Positions 6,382 through 14,342 of a stretch of DNA of 64,000 nucleotides are shown piece after piece. The stretch lies in contig NZ_VTER01000006.1 of NCBI RefSeq assembly GCF_008180445.1, positions 434,001 through 498,000 on the forward strand, read 5' to 3'. The notes under the pieces were generated by a model, which saw nothing but the letters and a program-made list of their open reading frames with translations, ran no database searches and was not told the DNA's origin. Position 1 is the stretch's first letter, and every line of letters starts with the position of its first letter. Origin of the DNA: Bacillus_AB infantis_B. GTDB lineage: Bacteria; Bacillota; Bacilli; Bacillales; Cytobacillaceae. The translations under genes and the position numbers were made by a program.

Positions 6382-8253
6382 ATGGTAAAGCAGCAATTTA
6401 AAGCTGAATCAAAAAGACTGCTGGAGATGATGATCCATTCCATCTATTCCAAAAAAGAAGTATTTTTAAGAGAGCTGATCTCTAACAGCAGCGATGCCAT
6501 TGACAAGCTGTATTACAAGGCGCTGACAGATGATTCAATCAGCTTCAACAAAGAAAACTATTACATAAAAATTACCCCTGACAAAGAAAGCCGCACTCTT
6601 GTCATTAAAGATACCGGGATCGGGATGACAAAGGAAGAACTTGAAGATAATCTCGGCGTCATTGCCAAGAGCGGCTCATTGAATTTCAAGACCAATACTG
6701 AGCTTAAAGACGGCTATGATATCATCGGCCAATTCGGCGTCGGCTTTTATGCGGCCTTCATGGCTGCAGATTCCGTTACTGTCATCAGCAGGGCCCATGG
6801 AAGCACAGAAGCATACAAATGGGAGTCAGAGGGGGCAGAAGGCTTTTCAATCGAGCCTGCGGTGAAGGAAAAGACAGGAACAGAGATTACTTTGAAAATT
6901 AAAGAAAATACAGAAGAAGAGAATTTTGATGATTTTCTTGAAGAGTATTCACTAAAGAGCATCGTCAAAAAGTATTCCGATTTTATCCGCTATCCTATCC
7001 TGATGGATGTGTCAGGCAGGCGGCCAAAGGAAGGAACAGATGGTGAATTTGAGGATTACACGGAAGAACAGACCATCAACAGTATGGTGCCGATCTGGAG
7101 AAAAAATAAAACTGAGCTGACGGAAGAAGACTATGAAAAGTTTTATGAAGAAAAGCATTTTGGTTTTGATAAGCCGCTGAAGTCCATTCATATCAATGTC
7201 GACGGCACGATCCGCTATCATGCAGTGCTCTTCATTCCTGAAAAGATCCCGTTCGATTATTATTCCAAAGAATACGAAAAGGGGCTTGAACTGTACTCAA
7301 ATGGCGTTCTGATTATGAATAAGTGCGCCGAGCTGCTTCCTGATTATTTCAGCTTTGTGAAAGGAATTGTTGATTCAGAGGATCTGTCGCTGAATATCTC
7401 GCGCGAAATCCTCCAGCAGGACCGCCAGCTGAAGCTGATTGCAAAGAATCTCGGCAAAAAGATTAAAAGCGAACTGCAGTCCATGCTGAAGAATGACCGG
7501 GAAAAATATGAAGCATTTTACGAGTCTTTCGGCAGGCAGCTGAAGTACGGAGTATACAGCGACTTTGGCAGCAACAAGGAAATGCTCCAGGATCTGCTGA
7601 TGTTTCATTCTTCAAAAGAAAACAAGCTGGTCACACTGGATGAATATATCTCAAGAATGCCTGAAGACCAGAAATACATCTATTATGCTGCGGGGGAATC
7701 CATCAGCCGGATTGAGAAGCTTCCGCAGACAGAGCTTGTTGCCGACAAAGGCTACGAAATCTTGTACTTTACAGAAGATATCGATGAATTTGCCATCAAG
7801 ATGCTGATGAACTACAAAGAGAAGGAATTCAAATCTGTGTCCAGCTCAGATTTGGGGATTGAAGCAGAGGAAAATGATAAGGGTGAAGAAATAGCCCATC
7901 TGGAAATGTTCACAAGCATGAAGGATGTGCTGGCAGGCAAGGTAAAGGAAGTCCGTGCTTCCAGGAGACTGAAAAGCCATCCGGTCTGCCTGGCAGCAGA
8001 CGGGGATCTGACCATCGAAATGGAAAAGATCCTGAACAGCATGCCTGACAGCCAAAATGTACAAGCTGAGAAAATACTGGAGATCAATCCAAATCATGAG
8101 GTTTTTGCTTCACTGCAGAATGCGTTCGCAAACGACAAAGAGAAGCTGGCACTATACACCAATCTATTATACAACCAGGCTTTGCTGATCGAAGGATTGC
8201 CGATCAGCGATCCTGTGGAGTTTACGAATGATATTTGCAAGGTTATGAATTGA
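6382..8253 (+). CDS. htpG: Molecular chaperone HtpG (Hsp90)
   Basis: 623-aa cytosolic Hsp90 dimer that folds and remodels client proteins with ATP. GHKL ATPase motifs are intact: ELISNSSDAIDKL near residue 30, DTGIGMTKEEL, and GQFGVGFYAAFM near residue 120. The middle domain has LNISREILQQ. CAGGAGGGG precedes the ATG. A single-gene unit: CIRCE-controlled promoter upstream, strong terminator downstream. In B. subtilis htpG is not HrcA-controlled, so the operator is noteworthy. Confidence 0.97.
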   Translation: MVKQQFKAESKRLLEMMIHSIYSKKEVFLRELISNSSDAIDKLYYKALTDDSISFNKENYYIKITPDKESRTLVIKDTGIGMTKEELEDNLGVIAKSGSLNFKTNTELKDGYDIIGQFGVGFYAAFMAADSVTVISRAHGSTEAYKWESEGAEGFSIEPAVKEKTGTEITLKIKENTEEENFDDFLEEYSLKSIVKKYSDFIRYPILMDVSGRRPKEGTDGEFEDYTEEQTINSMVPIWRKNKTELTEEDYEKFYEEKHFGFDKPLKSIHINVDGTIRYHAVLFIPEKIPFDYYSKEYEKGLELYSNGVLIMNKCAELLPDYFSFVKGIVDSEDLSLNISREILQQDRQLKLIAKNLGKKIKSELQSMLKNDREKYEAFYESFGRQLKYGVYSDFGSNKEMLQDLLMFHSSKENKLVTLDEYISRMPEDQKYIYYAAGESISRIEKLPQTELVADKGYEILYFTEDIDEFAIKMLMNYKEKEFKSVSSSDLGIEAEENDKGEEIAHLEMFTSMKDVLAGKVKEVRASRRLKSHPVCLAADGDLTIEMEKILNSMPDSQNVQAEKILEINPNHEVFASLQNAFANDKEKLALYTNLLYNQALLIEGLPISDPVEFTNDICKVMN

Positions 8254-8275
8254 CTTTTGATCCTGCACATTAATG

Positions 8276-8320
8276 AAAAAAGACGAACTTTCATAGACCA
8301 TGAGAGTTCGTCTTTTTTGT
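8276..8320 (+). terminator. Terminator after htpG
   Basis: AAAAAGACGAACT ... AGTTCGTCTTTTTT stem with an inner TCAT/ATGA extension, followed by T residues. Confidence 0.9.
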
Positions 8321-8403
8321 TATTTTTCTAAATTCAGCTATTACGCCTATCCACATATCAGACTGATTTCATAAACTGTTACATCAGGCAAGGAGGTGAA
8401 ATA

Positions 8404-9291
8404 ATGAAAGAAAATTATTTGCGCTGGTCAGAGCATCCTTATGCAGGAGAAAGAAATCCGCCAGCTGAGGGTGTTACGCCATATGCCGGTTCCTGGCCCT
8501 TGATCTTTTTAAAACGGGACAGCGAAGGCCATTTTCTTGATCCCAATTACAAAAGAATCGTTTTGCCCATTAAAGATCCCCATCATATAGATTTTTACCA
8601 TGAATTAAAAATCGTTCAGCGGACATTGAACAACCTGACACCTCAGCAAAAGAAAATCGGCATTTATTATGGTACAGGTGTTCCGACAAAGCAATGGACC
8701 CCAGTCATCGACAAGCTGATCGACACCTATGGTGCCGGTCCGACACAAGCGGCAAGGATTCTAGCTGTTGTTCATGGTGCTATTAATGACAGTATGGTGG
8801 TTACCTGGCATTTAAAATACCTTTGGGATGCAGCAAGGCCTAATCAGTATGACCAGACGCTTAAAACATTGCTGTGCACACCGGGTTTCCCAGCCTATCC
8901 TTCAGGGCACGCAGTGGTGTCAGGCTGCGCAGAAGTCATGCTGACCTATTTTTTCCCTAAAGAAGCAGGAAAGATTAAAAGGATCGCAAAAGAAGATGCT
9001 ATTAGCCGGCTATATGCAGGAGTCCACTTCCCTTCGGATAATGAAGAAGGTCTGAGGCTTGGAAGACATATTGGAAAAGTGATTGTCAGCCACCTGAAAA
9101 GCCAGTCAGACGAGCGGGGGCAGATTCTGGACTTATCTGACAGCAAGTACCGGAACGCAAACATACTTTCAGAGGATTACCAGCAGTCTATCCCATTTGA
9201 CTTTAATGAAAGATGCCGCTCGCTTACAATGGATGATGATGTTAGCGTTAAAAAGAATACTGAAGCTGCTAAACCATACTTGAAATTTTAA
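8404..9291 (+). CDS. Vanadium-dependent haloperoxidase / PAP2 acid phosphatase family protein
   Basis: 295-aa protein with the three active-site motifs of the vanadate haloperoxidase and acid phosphatase superfamily: K-x6-RP (KYLWDAARP, about residues 138-146), PSGH (YPSGHAVVSG) and SR-x5-H (SRLYAGVHFPSDN). These bind phosphate or vanadate. It lacks a signal peptide and transmembrane helices, unlike lipid PAP2 phosphatases, which fits the soluble haloperoxidase-like branch. Whether it is a phosphatase or a peroxidase cannot be read from sequence. AAGGAGGTG precedes the ATG; it is monocistronic. Confidence 0.85.
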   Translation: MKENYLRWSEHPYAGERNPPAEGVTPYAGSWPLIFLKRDSEGHFLDPNYKRIVLPIKDPHHIDFYHELKIVQRTLNNLTPQQKKIGIYYGTGVPTKQWTPVIDKLIDTYGAGPTQAARILAVVHGAINDSMVVTWHLKYLWDAARPNQYDQTLKTLLCTPGFPAYPSGHAVVSGCAEVMLTYFFPKEAGKIKRIAKEDAISRLYAGVHFPSDNEEGLRLGRHIGKVIVSHLKSQSDERGQILDLSDSKYRNANILSEDYQQSIPFDFNERCRSLTMDDDVSVKKNTEAAKPYLKF

Positions 9292-9314
9292 ACGCTAGTT
9301 TTTTACGTCCTACG

Positions 9315-9340
9315 AAAGCTGGATTTTTAGTCCAGCTTTT
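9315..9340 (+). terminator. Terminator after the haloperoxidase-like gene
   Basis: AAAGCTGGA, seven-base loop, TCCAGCTTTT followed by CATTTTG. Confidence 0.8.
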
Positions 9341-9371
9341 CATTTTGAAAATCTTTAGTCGCTTTAAAAAG

Positions 9372-11123
9372 TCAATCCAGTTTGTCGTTTGCTTCAATTG
9401 GAATAAAAGCAGATTGAGAAACACTGTATAAACCGGAGGCAGTTAGTTTAATTTCCGGGATAACAGGGAGAGCCAGGAAGGATAATGCCAGAAAAGGGTT
9501 ATAATCTTTTTTGGCAAGCAGATGTTTCAGGGCATTATTGACGTCTGCCAGCATAGCCGCTGTTTCTTCATAAGACTGATCGGACATAAGTCCCGAAACA
9601 GGCAGCTTCAGGGAGGCAAGCATTTCTCCATCCTTAATGACAGCGAGGCCGCCCTGCATATCCTCCACAGCCCTTAGAGCAGCTAGCATATCTTTATCAT
9701 TCGTGCCTGCAATGATGAGATTGTGTGAATCATGGGCTACCGTAGAGGCAATCGCTCCGGATTGAAGGCCGAGCCCTTTCACAATTCCCAGTCCGATATG
9801 TCCAGCTGCACGGTGGCGTTCAATGACGGCCAGCTTCAGCAGATCCCTTGAAGTGGAGGGCTGAAAGCTGATTTGGCTGTCCAGATTTATTTGCTCAATT
9901 ATATGCCTGGTAACCAGGCTTCCCGGGATGATTTCTATGACGTTGGCTTTATTTCCTGGTATTTTGATATTTAAATCTTCCTTGCGGATCATGCTTACTC
10001 TTACGTTATTTTTCAGCACTGCAGCAGGAGGCCTGCCTTTAAAACAGCCTTTTGGCAAAAGCTTACCAGCAGTTACGACTTCAACGCCTTCTTTAAATAC
10101 CCGGTCAATGATCAGCTCTTCAAGCGACTCTAGAAAGACCAGATCAGCTTTATACCCAGGGGCCAGCGCTCCCTGATTCTTTAAACCAAAACAATCTGCT
10201 GCATTCAGAGTCGCCATTTGAATGGCAGTCATAGGAGGGAGGCCTGACTTCACTGCCAGCCTGATATGGTGGTCAATGCTTCCTTCCTCAAGCAGGTCAT
10301 CCAAATGCTTGTCATCTGTGACAAACAAACATCTGCGGCTGTTTTGCTGATTGACTGCAGGCAGCAGATTCGCAAGATCCTTTGCTGCAGTTCCTTCGCG
10401 AATCATCAAATACATCCCTTTACGCAATCTTTCCTTTGCTTCTTCAGCAGTTATTGCTTCATGATCGGTGCGGATGCCCGCAGCACTATAGACATTTAAC
10501 TGAAATGCGCCTAAGCCGGCAGCATGGCCATCGATTTTTTTCCCGGCAGATTCTGCTGCAATGATTTTTTCAATCATGTCAGTTTGTGCATTCAATACAG
10601 CAGAATAGTTCATTACTTCACCAAGCCCGAGAACTCTGGGATGGCTAAAGAATGGCATTAGATCAAGAGAATCCAGCCTTGCACCGGCATATTCAAAATC
10701 AGCAGCAGGAACTGAGGAAGGCAGCATAAAATAAAAATCAAAAGGCAGTCCTTCAGAAGCATCCAGCATAAACTGCAGACCGGAAATCCCTGATACATTA
10801 GCAATTTCATGCGGATCAGCCACAGCAGCAGTCACACCATGAGTCAGCAGCACCCTGGCAAATTCACCGGGGGTCAGAAGGGAAGATTCAATATGGACAT
10901 GGCCATCTATGAATCCAGGAGAAATATAGCTTCCTTTTGCATCAGCAATCTTTTGCCCATCATACTCGCCAATGCCCGCGATATAACCGTCTGCAATGGC
11001 GATATCCCCATAAATAACCTCGCCGTTAAAAACATCTATAATCTTTCCATTTTTAATGACCATATCAGCAGGCTCACTGCCGGCAGCCACTGCGATCCGG
11101 CGTATCAATCGTTCTCTTATCAT
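9372..11123 (-). CDS. ade: Adenine deaminase
   Basis: 583-aa metal-dependent amidohydrolase converting adenine to hypoxanthine in purine salvage. Motifs: SPGFIDGHVHIESS near residue 70 (HxH metal site), GHAAGLG, DHEAIT, TDDKHLDDL and AHDSHNLIIAGTND near the C-terminus, all in the order seen in AdeC-type enzymes. AGGAGG precedes the ATG. It is the second gene of a unit after guanine deaminase, with 32 bases between them. Confidence 0.95.
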   Translation of the reverse strand: MIRERLIRRIAVAAGSEPADMVIKNGKIIDVFNGEVIYGDIAIADGYIAGIGEYDGQKIADAKGSYISPGFIDGHVHIESSLLTPGEFARVLLTHGVTAAVADPHEIANVSGISGLQFMLDASEGLPFDFYFMLPSSVPAADFEYAGARLDSLDLMPFFSHPRVLGLGEVMNYSAVLNAQTDMIEKIIAAESAGKKIDGHAAGLGAFQLNVYSAAGIRTDHEAITAEEAKERLRKGMYLMIREGTAAKDLANLLPAVNQQNSRRCLFVTDDKHLDDLLEEGSIDHHIRLAVKSGLPPMTAIQMATLNAADCFGLKNQGALAPGYKADLVFLESLEELIIDRVFKEGVEVVTAGKLLPKGCFKGRPPAAVLKNNVRVSMIRKEDLNIKIPGNKANVIEIIPGSLVTRHIIEQINLDSQISFQPSTSRDLLKLAVIERHRAAGHIGLGIVKGLGLQSGAIASTVAHDSHNLIIAGTNDKDMLAALRAVEDMQGGLAVIKDGEMLASLKLPVSGLMSDQSYEETAAMLADVNNALKHLLAKKDYNPFLALSFLALPVIPEIKLTASGLYSVSQSAFIPIEANDKLD

Positions 11124-11155
11124 TTTTATCCTCCTAAAAGGAAGTTCTTTTTATC

Positions 11156-11626
11156 TCAATAATCAATCTTAGAAAATGACTTCTCCCACAATTTAAACGG
11201 CATCAAAGCTTCCTCCATTTTAACCTGCCGCATTTCTATGCTGCGGTGTTCAAGCGGAAGGGAGAGCTGCTCATAAATAAATTGATCATCAAATCCTGCA
11301 GCGGCTGCATCTTCTTTTGTACAGGCAAAATATACTGCTTTTGGGCGAGCCCAGTAGATAGCGCCAAAGCACATTGGGCATGGCTCACAGCTGGTATAGA
11401 TTTCACAGCCGCTCAGCTGGAAATCCTGAAGATGAAGGCAGGCAGCGCGAATCGCCTGTATTTCTGCATGTGCTGTAGGATCATTAAGCGAAGTGACCCG
11501 GTTTGTGCCTGTGCCGATCACCGTGCCATCCTTCACAACAACCGCTCCAAAAGGACCTCCCAGATGGGCAGCAGCATTCTCCAAAGCAGCCTCTACTGCA
11601 TTTTCCATAAAATAAAGGTTCGTCAA
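11156..11626 (-). CDS. guaD: Guanine deaminase
   Basis: 156-aa cytidine-deaminase-fold enzyme converting guanine to xanthine. Zinc motifs HAEIQAIRAA and CEPCPMCFGAIYWARP are intact, and the C-terminus resembles B. subtilis GuaD. The TTG at 11626 was chosen because GGAG lies 8 bases before it and it gives the family length; the longer frame begins with a GTG inside that ribosome site. The ribosome site is one arm of an 11-bp inverted repeat (11631-11671), so a repressor or the RNA fold could control translation. It leads the guaD-ade purine deamination pair. Confidence 0.9.
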   Translation of the reverse strand: MTNLYFMENAVEAALENAAAHLGGPFGAVVVKDGTVIGTGTNRVTSLNDPTAHAEIQAIRAACLHLQDFQLSGCEIYTSCEPCPMCFGAIYWARPKAVYFACTKEDAAAAGFDDQFIYEQLSLPLEHRSIEMRQVKMEEALMPFKLWEKSFSKIDY

Positions 11627-11630
11627 CAGG

Positions 11631-11671
11631 ATCACTCCAATTTAAGGTATTTTATATATTATTGGAGTGAT
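11631..11671. promoter_or_regulatory. Inverted repeat covering the guaD ribosome binding site
   Basis: ATCACTCCAAT (11631-11641) and ATTGGAGTGAT (11661-11671), perfect 11-bp arms with a 19-base AT-rich spacer. On the minus strand the downstream arm contains the Shine-Dalgarno GGAG of guaD. It could be an operator or an RNA hairpin hiding the ribosome site. Confidence 0.7.
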
Positions 11672-11762
11672 AGGGATAAAAAAGCATTCGGTTTGGGAGG
11701 AAATCTGACAGCAAATTTATAAAGGGCTTAAAAAATGGAATGAAAGATGACAAAGTGAACAA

Positions 11763-11798
11763 TTTCAGCAAAAAGAACATATGTTCTTTTTGCTGAAA
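11763..11798. promoter_or_regulatory. 36-bp perfect palindrome with LexA-like core
   Basis: TTTCAGCAAAAAGAACAT and its exact complement meet between 11780 and 11781. The centre AGAACATATGTTCT fits the Gram-positive LexA box (GAAC-N4-GTTC). It overlaps the -35 region of the promoter whose -10 is TATAAT at 11810-11815, so it is placed as an operator for the following gene. Confidence 0.7.
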
Positions 11799-11847
11799 AC
11801 AGCTCATGCTATAATGATTGATATAGAGTTTCTTATCAGAAAGGTGA

Positions 11848-12225
11848 ATGAATATGTGGAAAAAGGTTGACGGAAAACTGATTCAAAGAACAGATGAATC
11901 AAGGGTAAAGTTCAGGACTAATATCAGCAAAGCATTGATAGAAAAGCTGAATGATCTGGCATATGAACATGATACACATGTGAATTATTTACTGGAAACA
12001 GGGCTCAAAAAAGTCCTTGAGCAGGATTATATTGATTTTAACAAGAAAAATCGGCCTAAAGACAGAGTTCAGTACAAAACGACATATGACAGCAATTTGA
12101 TTGAACAGATAAAAACCTTCGCCAAAAAACATGATGTTTTTATCAATGATGTGATAGAGTACAGCGCAGGATACATTGATATAAAGTCAGCAAAAGACAG
12201 CGGTCATAAGCACAGGATAGAGTAG
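11848..12225 (+). CDS. Small tandem ribbon-helix-helix-like protein, function unknown
   Basis: 125 aa with two similar halves. Each has a strand-like run followed by two helices: FRTNISKALIEKLNDLAYEH then VNYLLETGLKKVL (about 22-58), and YKTTYDSNLIEQIKTFAKKH then INDVIEY (about 74-107). This pattern resembles two fused MetJ/Arc-type DNA-binding units. I do not recognise the gene. AAAGGTG precedes the ATG, and an ATG two codons later is an alternative start. A 36-bp palindrome overlaps its promoter, which suggests self-regulation or SOS control. Highly charged and soluble, with no signal peptide. Confidence 0.7.
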   Translation: MNMWKKVDGKLIQRTDESRVKFRTNISKALIEKLNDLAYEHDTHVNYLLETGLKKVLEQDYIDFNKKNRPKDRVQYKTTYDSNLIEQIKTFAKKHDVFINDVIEYSAGYIDIKSAKDSGHKHRIE

Positions 12226-12252
12226 GCAGCAGAAGCTGTCCTGTTTTTTAAA
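12211..12252 (+). terminator. Weak terminator after the RHH-like gene
   Basis: CAGC-AGAA-GCTG hairpin extended by ACAGGA/TCCTGT across a bulge, then TTTTTT. It overlaps the last codons of the gene. Confidence 0.45.
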
Positions 12253-12704
12253 ACTACGCCCCGAACATAATATATATTATAGGAAGTTATATAAACGAAT
12301 GAATATCAGGTCTCAATAGTTAAGTATACTTAAGATAGTGAGACGAAAGAAAAAATTTACAGGATTCTACTGTAAATGTGTTTTTGGCAAATTTGCTATG
12401 ATTTATATTTTTTTAATCTCTTGCTTATTTATTTATAAATTCAAGATTCACTATGATGTTCATCTATTACATTTTTCAATATCTTAATCTCTTTCTGCTG
12501 CTGGCTTCCAGCATACTTACAATGCATCTATATGTTACAGCAGTTTTTATTGATTTGGTTATGCATTACCTCATTAGTGGTTTCCCGTGATTTTGACCTT
12601 TTTAAATGGTTATTTTCTCTGATACGCCTCTTCTCGGAAAACTCATCTAGTTTACATAATATTTTTATATTCCACTTACTCCCATGCTCTGTCCCATCAT
12701 ATGC
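12253..12704. other. AT-rich intergenic stretch without a convincing gene
   Basis: No open frame here has a ribosome site plus recognisable protein features. A hairpin ATTTACAG-N7-CTGTAAAT followed by GTGTTTTT lies near 12356-12384. The rest shows only short AT-rich dyads (for example near 12268-12281). Confidence 0.6.
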
Positions 12705-12738
12705 AAAACAAGCCCCGGTCAATGCCTGGAGCTTGTTC
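12705..12738 (-). terminator. Terminator of the staygreen gene
   Basis: On the minus strand AACAAGCTCC ... GGGGCTTGTTTT forms a stem with one mismatch, ending in T residues, just after the stop codon. Confidence 0.7.
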
Positions 12739-12751
12739 CCGTGTCATTTTT

Positions 12752-13228
12752 TCAGATAACCGGCTGCTGTAAACTATTTAAATACTGCCGTGGCGTTCCA
12801 TAGTAAATAATCTTGCTGAACTGAGGAAAGACGGACTCAAACTGCACGTAAATCGGTGAATCCAGCAGCCATGGATAGCTTGTGAAAAAGCTCCTGTCTC
12901 CGTAAATGATTGCTTTCAGCGCTAAATCCATTTCCCGCTGGAATATCATATACCGCATCTTCGAAGTTTTTTCGTCAAACTCTCCCCCGCTCACATATAC
13001 TGCTGCCTTAAGAACATATTGCCCCATCTGCGGCAGCCACTCAGCCAGAACTTCATCCCTGAATTTTTTATTGACGCTGCTGTAATCATAAACGCTACCT
13101 ATGCTAAGAAACAGTTCACCAGTCTCATCTGAATGTGTGAGTGTGTATTTCCTAGCATCGACAGGCTTCTGCTCTGTTGCCGGAGCCAGATACCTGACAC
13201 TCAGTTTCTGAGGATTAAATTGACTCAT
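12752..13228 (-). CDS. Staygreen family protein
   Basis: 158 aa, close to the full bacterial Staygreen domain. Recognisable blocks are KLSVRYLAP, YTLTHSDETGELFLSIG, YVSGGEFDEKTSKMRYMIFQ (20 residues), ALKAIIYGD and the C-terminal FPQFSKIIYYGTPRQYL. In plants this family removes magnesium from chlorophyll. Bacterial homologues are common in Bacillaceae, which have no chlorophyll, so its own substrate is unknown. GGGAG precedes the ATG. It is transcribed alone on the minus strand and no porphyrin gene is nearby. Confidence 0.85.
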   Translation of the reverse strand: MSQFNPQKLSVRYLAPATEQKPVDARKYTLTHSDETGELFLSIGSVYDYSSVNKKFRDEVLAEWLPQMGQYVLKAAVYVSGGEFDEKTSKMRYMIFQREMDLALKAIIYGDRSFFTSYPWLLDSPIYVQFESVFPQFSKIIYYGTPRQYLNSLQQPVI

Positions 13229-13305
13229 AGCAAGCTGCTCTCCCTTCGGAAAGAAGTTATTCTTGCTATAACATATGAAGTTAGTCTTACAAGGGTGACA
13301 AAAGC

Positions 13306-14076
13306 CTATCTCTTTTTATGCCCCCTGCCTGTCTCATACAGCTTGGTTTCAAGCAATTTCCATCTGCCATTTTCATATATCCATGTGGATTCAGCAAATG
13401 CTATCGAATCAGCGTGATACGCCCCGCTGATTTGCTGAACACCCTTTAAGCCATGCTTACCATTATCAAGCATGATCGGGATAAGTGTCCCAAAAGGATC
13501 GACCATCAGTTCAGCCGGCTCGTTCAATTTGCCGTTATGGTAGAGCCCCAGGCGTTCATAGTCATCTTTTCTCTCTGTTAAATCAAAAGTATAAGATTGG
13601 CCTGTCGCAGGAATGGAAACGGAGGCTTTATAGCCATCCTTGAATTCACTGTCGATAGCCAAAGGTTCAGGAACAGTCAAATCCTCGAGTTTGAAGTCTT
13701 TTAACGTATACAAATAGTAGTTGGAAAGCCCGCCGCTGCCCCCAGTAGGAACTGTTGCGAATAGATCCTTTACTCCATCATGGTTCAAATCGCTGAACTT
13801 TACAGAAGGTCCATATCCACCTTCTAAATCAATCCGGTATGTCTGGCCATTTGAAGCCTCAATGATCACATAGACTTCCTTTAAAAAAGCGGCCCCTTCT
13901 TCATATGGAATTCCTTTTATATAAATAGTATCTTTTTCTCCATCCCCGGTTATATCTTCTTTCTTCTTTTCGACCGTTTCTGCCTTGTCAGCCTGTTCAA
14001 CTGCATAGGCACCTGTTATGGCTGAAACTGACATAAAGAAAAACGCCGCAAATGCGAACAATAGTTCCCTTCTCAT
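13306..14076 (-). CDS. Secreted protein with FG-GAP/VCBS-like calcium-loop repeats
   Basis: 256 aa with an N-terminal signal peptide (hydrophobic run after MRRELLF, likely cleavage after AYA). Two calcium-loop-like motifs, DITGDGEKDT and DLNHDGVKDL, recall EF-hand-like loops of FG-GAP/VCBS propeller repeats. The rest is beta-rich with a basic C-terminus (GRGHKKR). I cannot name a specific function; an extracellular or wall-associated role is likely. AAGGGCGG precedes the ATG. Staygreen and alsT neighbours give no functional hint. Confidence 0.65.
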   Translation of the reverse strand: MRRELLFAFAAFFFMSVSAITGAYAVEQADKAETVEKKKEDITGDGEKDTIYIKGIPYEEGAAFLKEVYVIIEASNGQTYRIDLEGGYGPSVKFSDLNHDGVKDLFATVPTGGSGGLSNYYLYTLKDFKLEDLTVPEPLAIDSEFKDGYKASVSIPATGQSYTFDLTERKDDYERLGLYHNGKLNEPAELMVDPFGTLIPIMLDNGKHGLKGVQQISGAYHADSIAFAESTWIYENGRWKLLETKLYETGRGHKKR

Positions 14077-14172
14077 AAAAACCGCCCTTTCCGAACAATT
14101 TTATTCGTATTATGTCCAGATTTGCGAAATCTATGTACCTGTTCAAAGACTATATTTTGTGCTTTTTAACAC

Positions 14173-14216
14173 AGGCTGTTGCTCTGTACTCCAGGCACTC
14201 CGCTTTCAAGTGGCGT
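14173..14216 (+). repeat. Partial relic of a dispersed intergenic repeat
   Basis: About 44 bases (GGCTGTTGCT...CCAGGCACTCCGCTTTC) resemble one end of the repeat copies at 48741-48874 and 63145-63283. Confidence 0.55.
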
Positions 14217-14303
14217 TGATATTTACACTAGAGGATTTGACTCATCTTTATCAAACGTAGAGGCAAAGATTATTCCTCTATACGGCAAAATCCTTCTCCG
14301 CCT

Positions 14304-14340
14304 AAAAAAAAATGGCCTCCCTGCTCAGGGAAGCCATTTT
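14304..14340 (-). terminator. Terminator of alsT
   Basis: On the minus strand AAAATGGCTTCCCTG ... CAGGGAGGCCATTTTTTTT, a long stem with a T tail directly after the alsT stop. Confidence 0.9.
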
Positions 14341-14342
14341 CC

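Noticed and set aside
12528..12759. Two short open frames in the gap before the staygreen gene
   Set aside because: No ribosome site, odd composition, and they overlap on opposite strands in AT-rich noncoding sequence.
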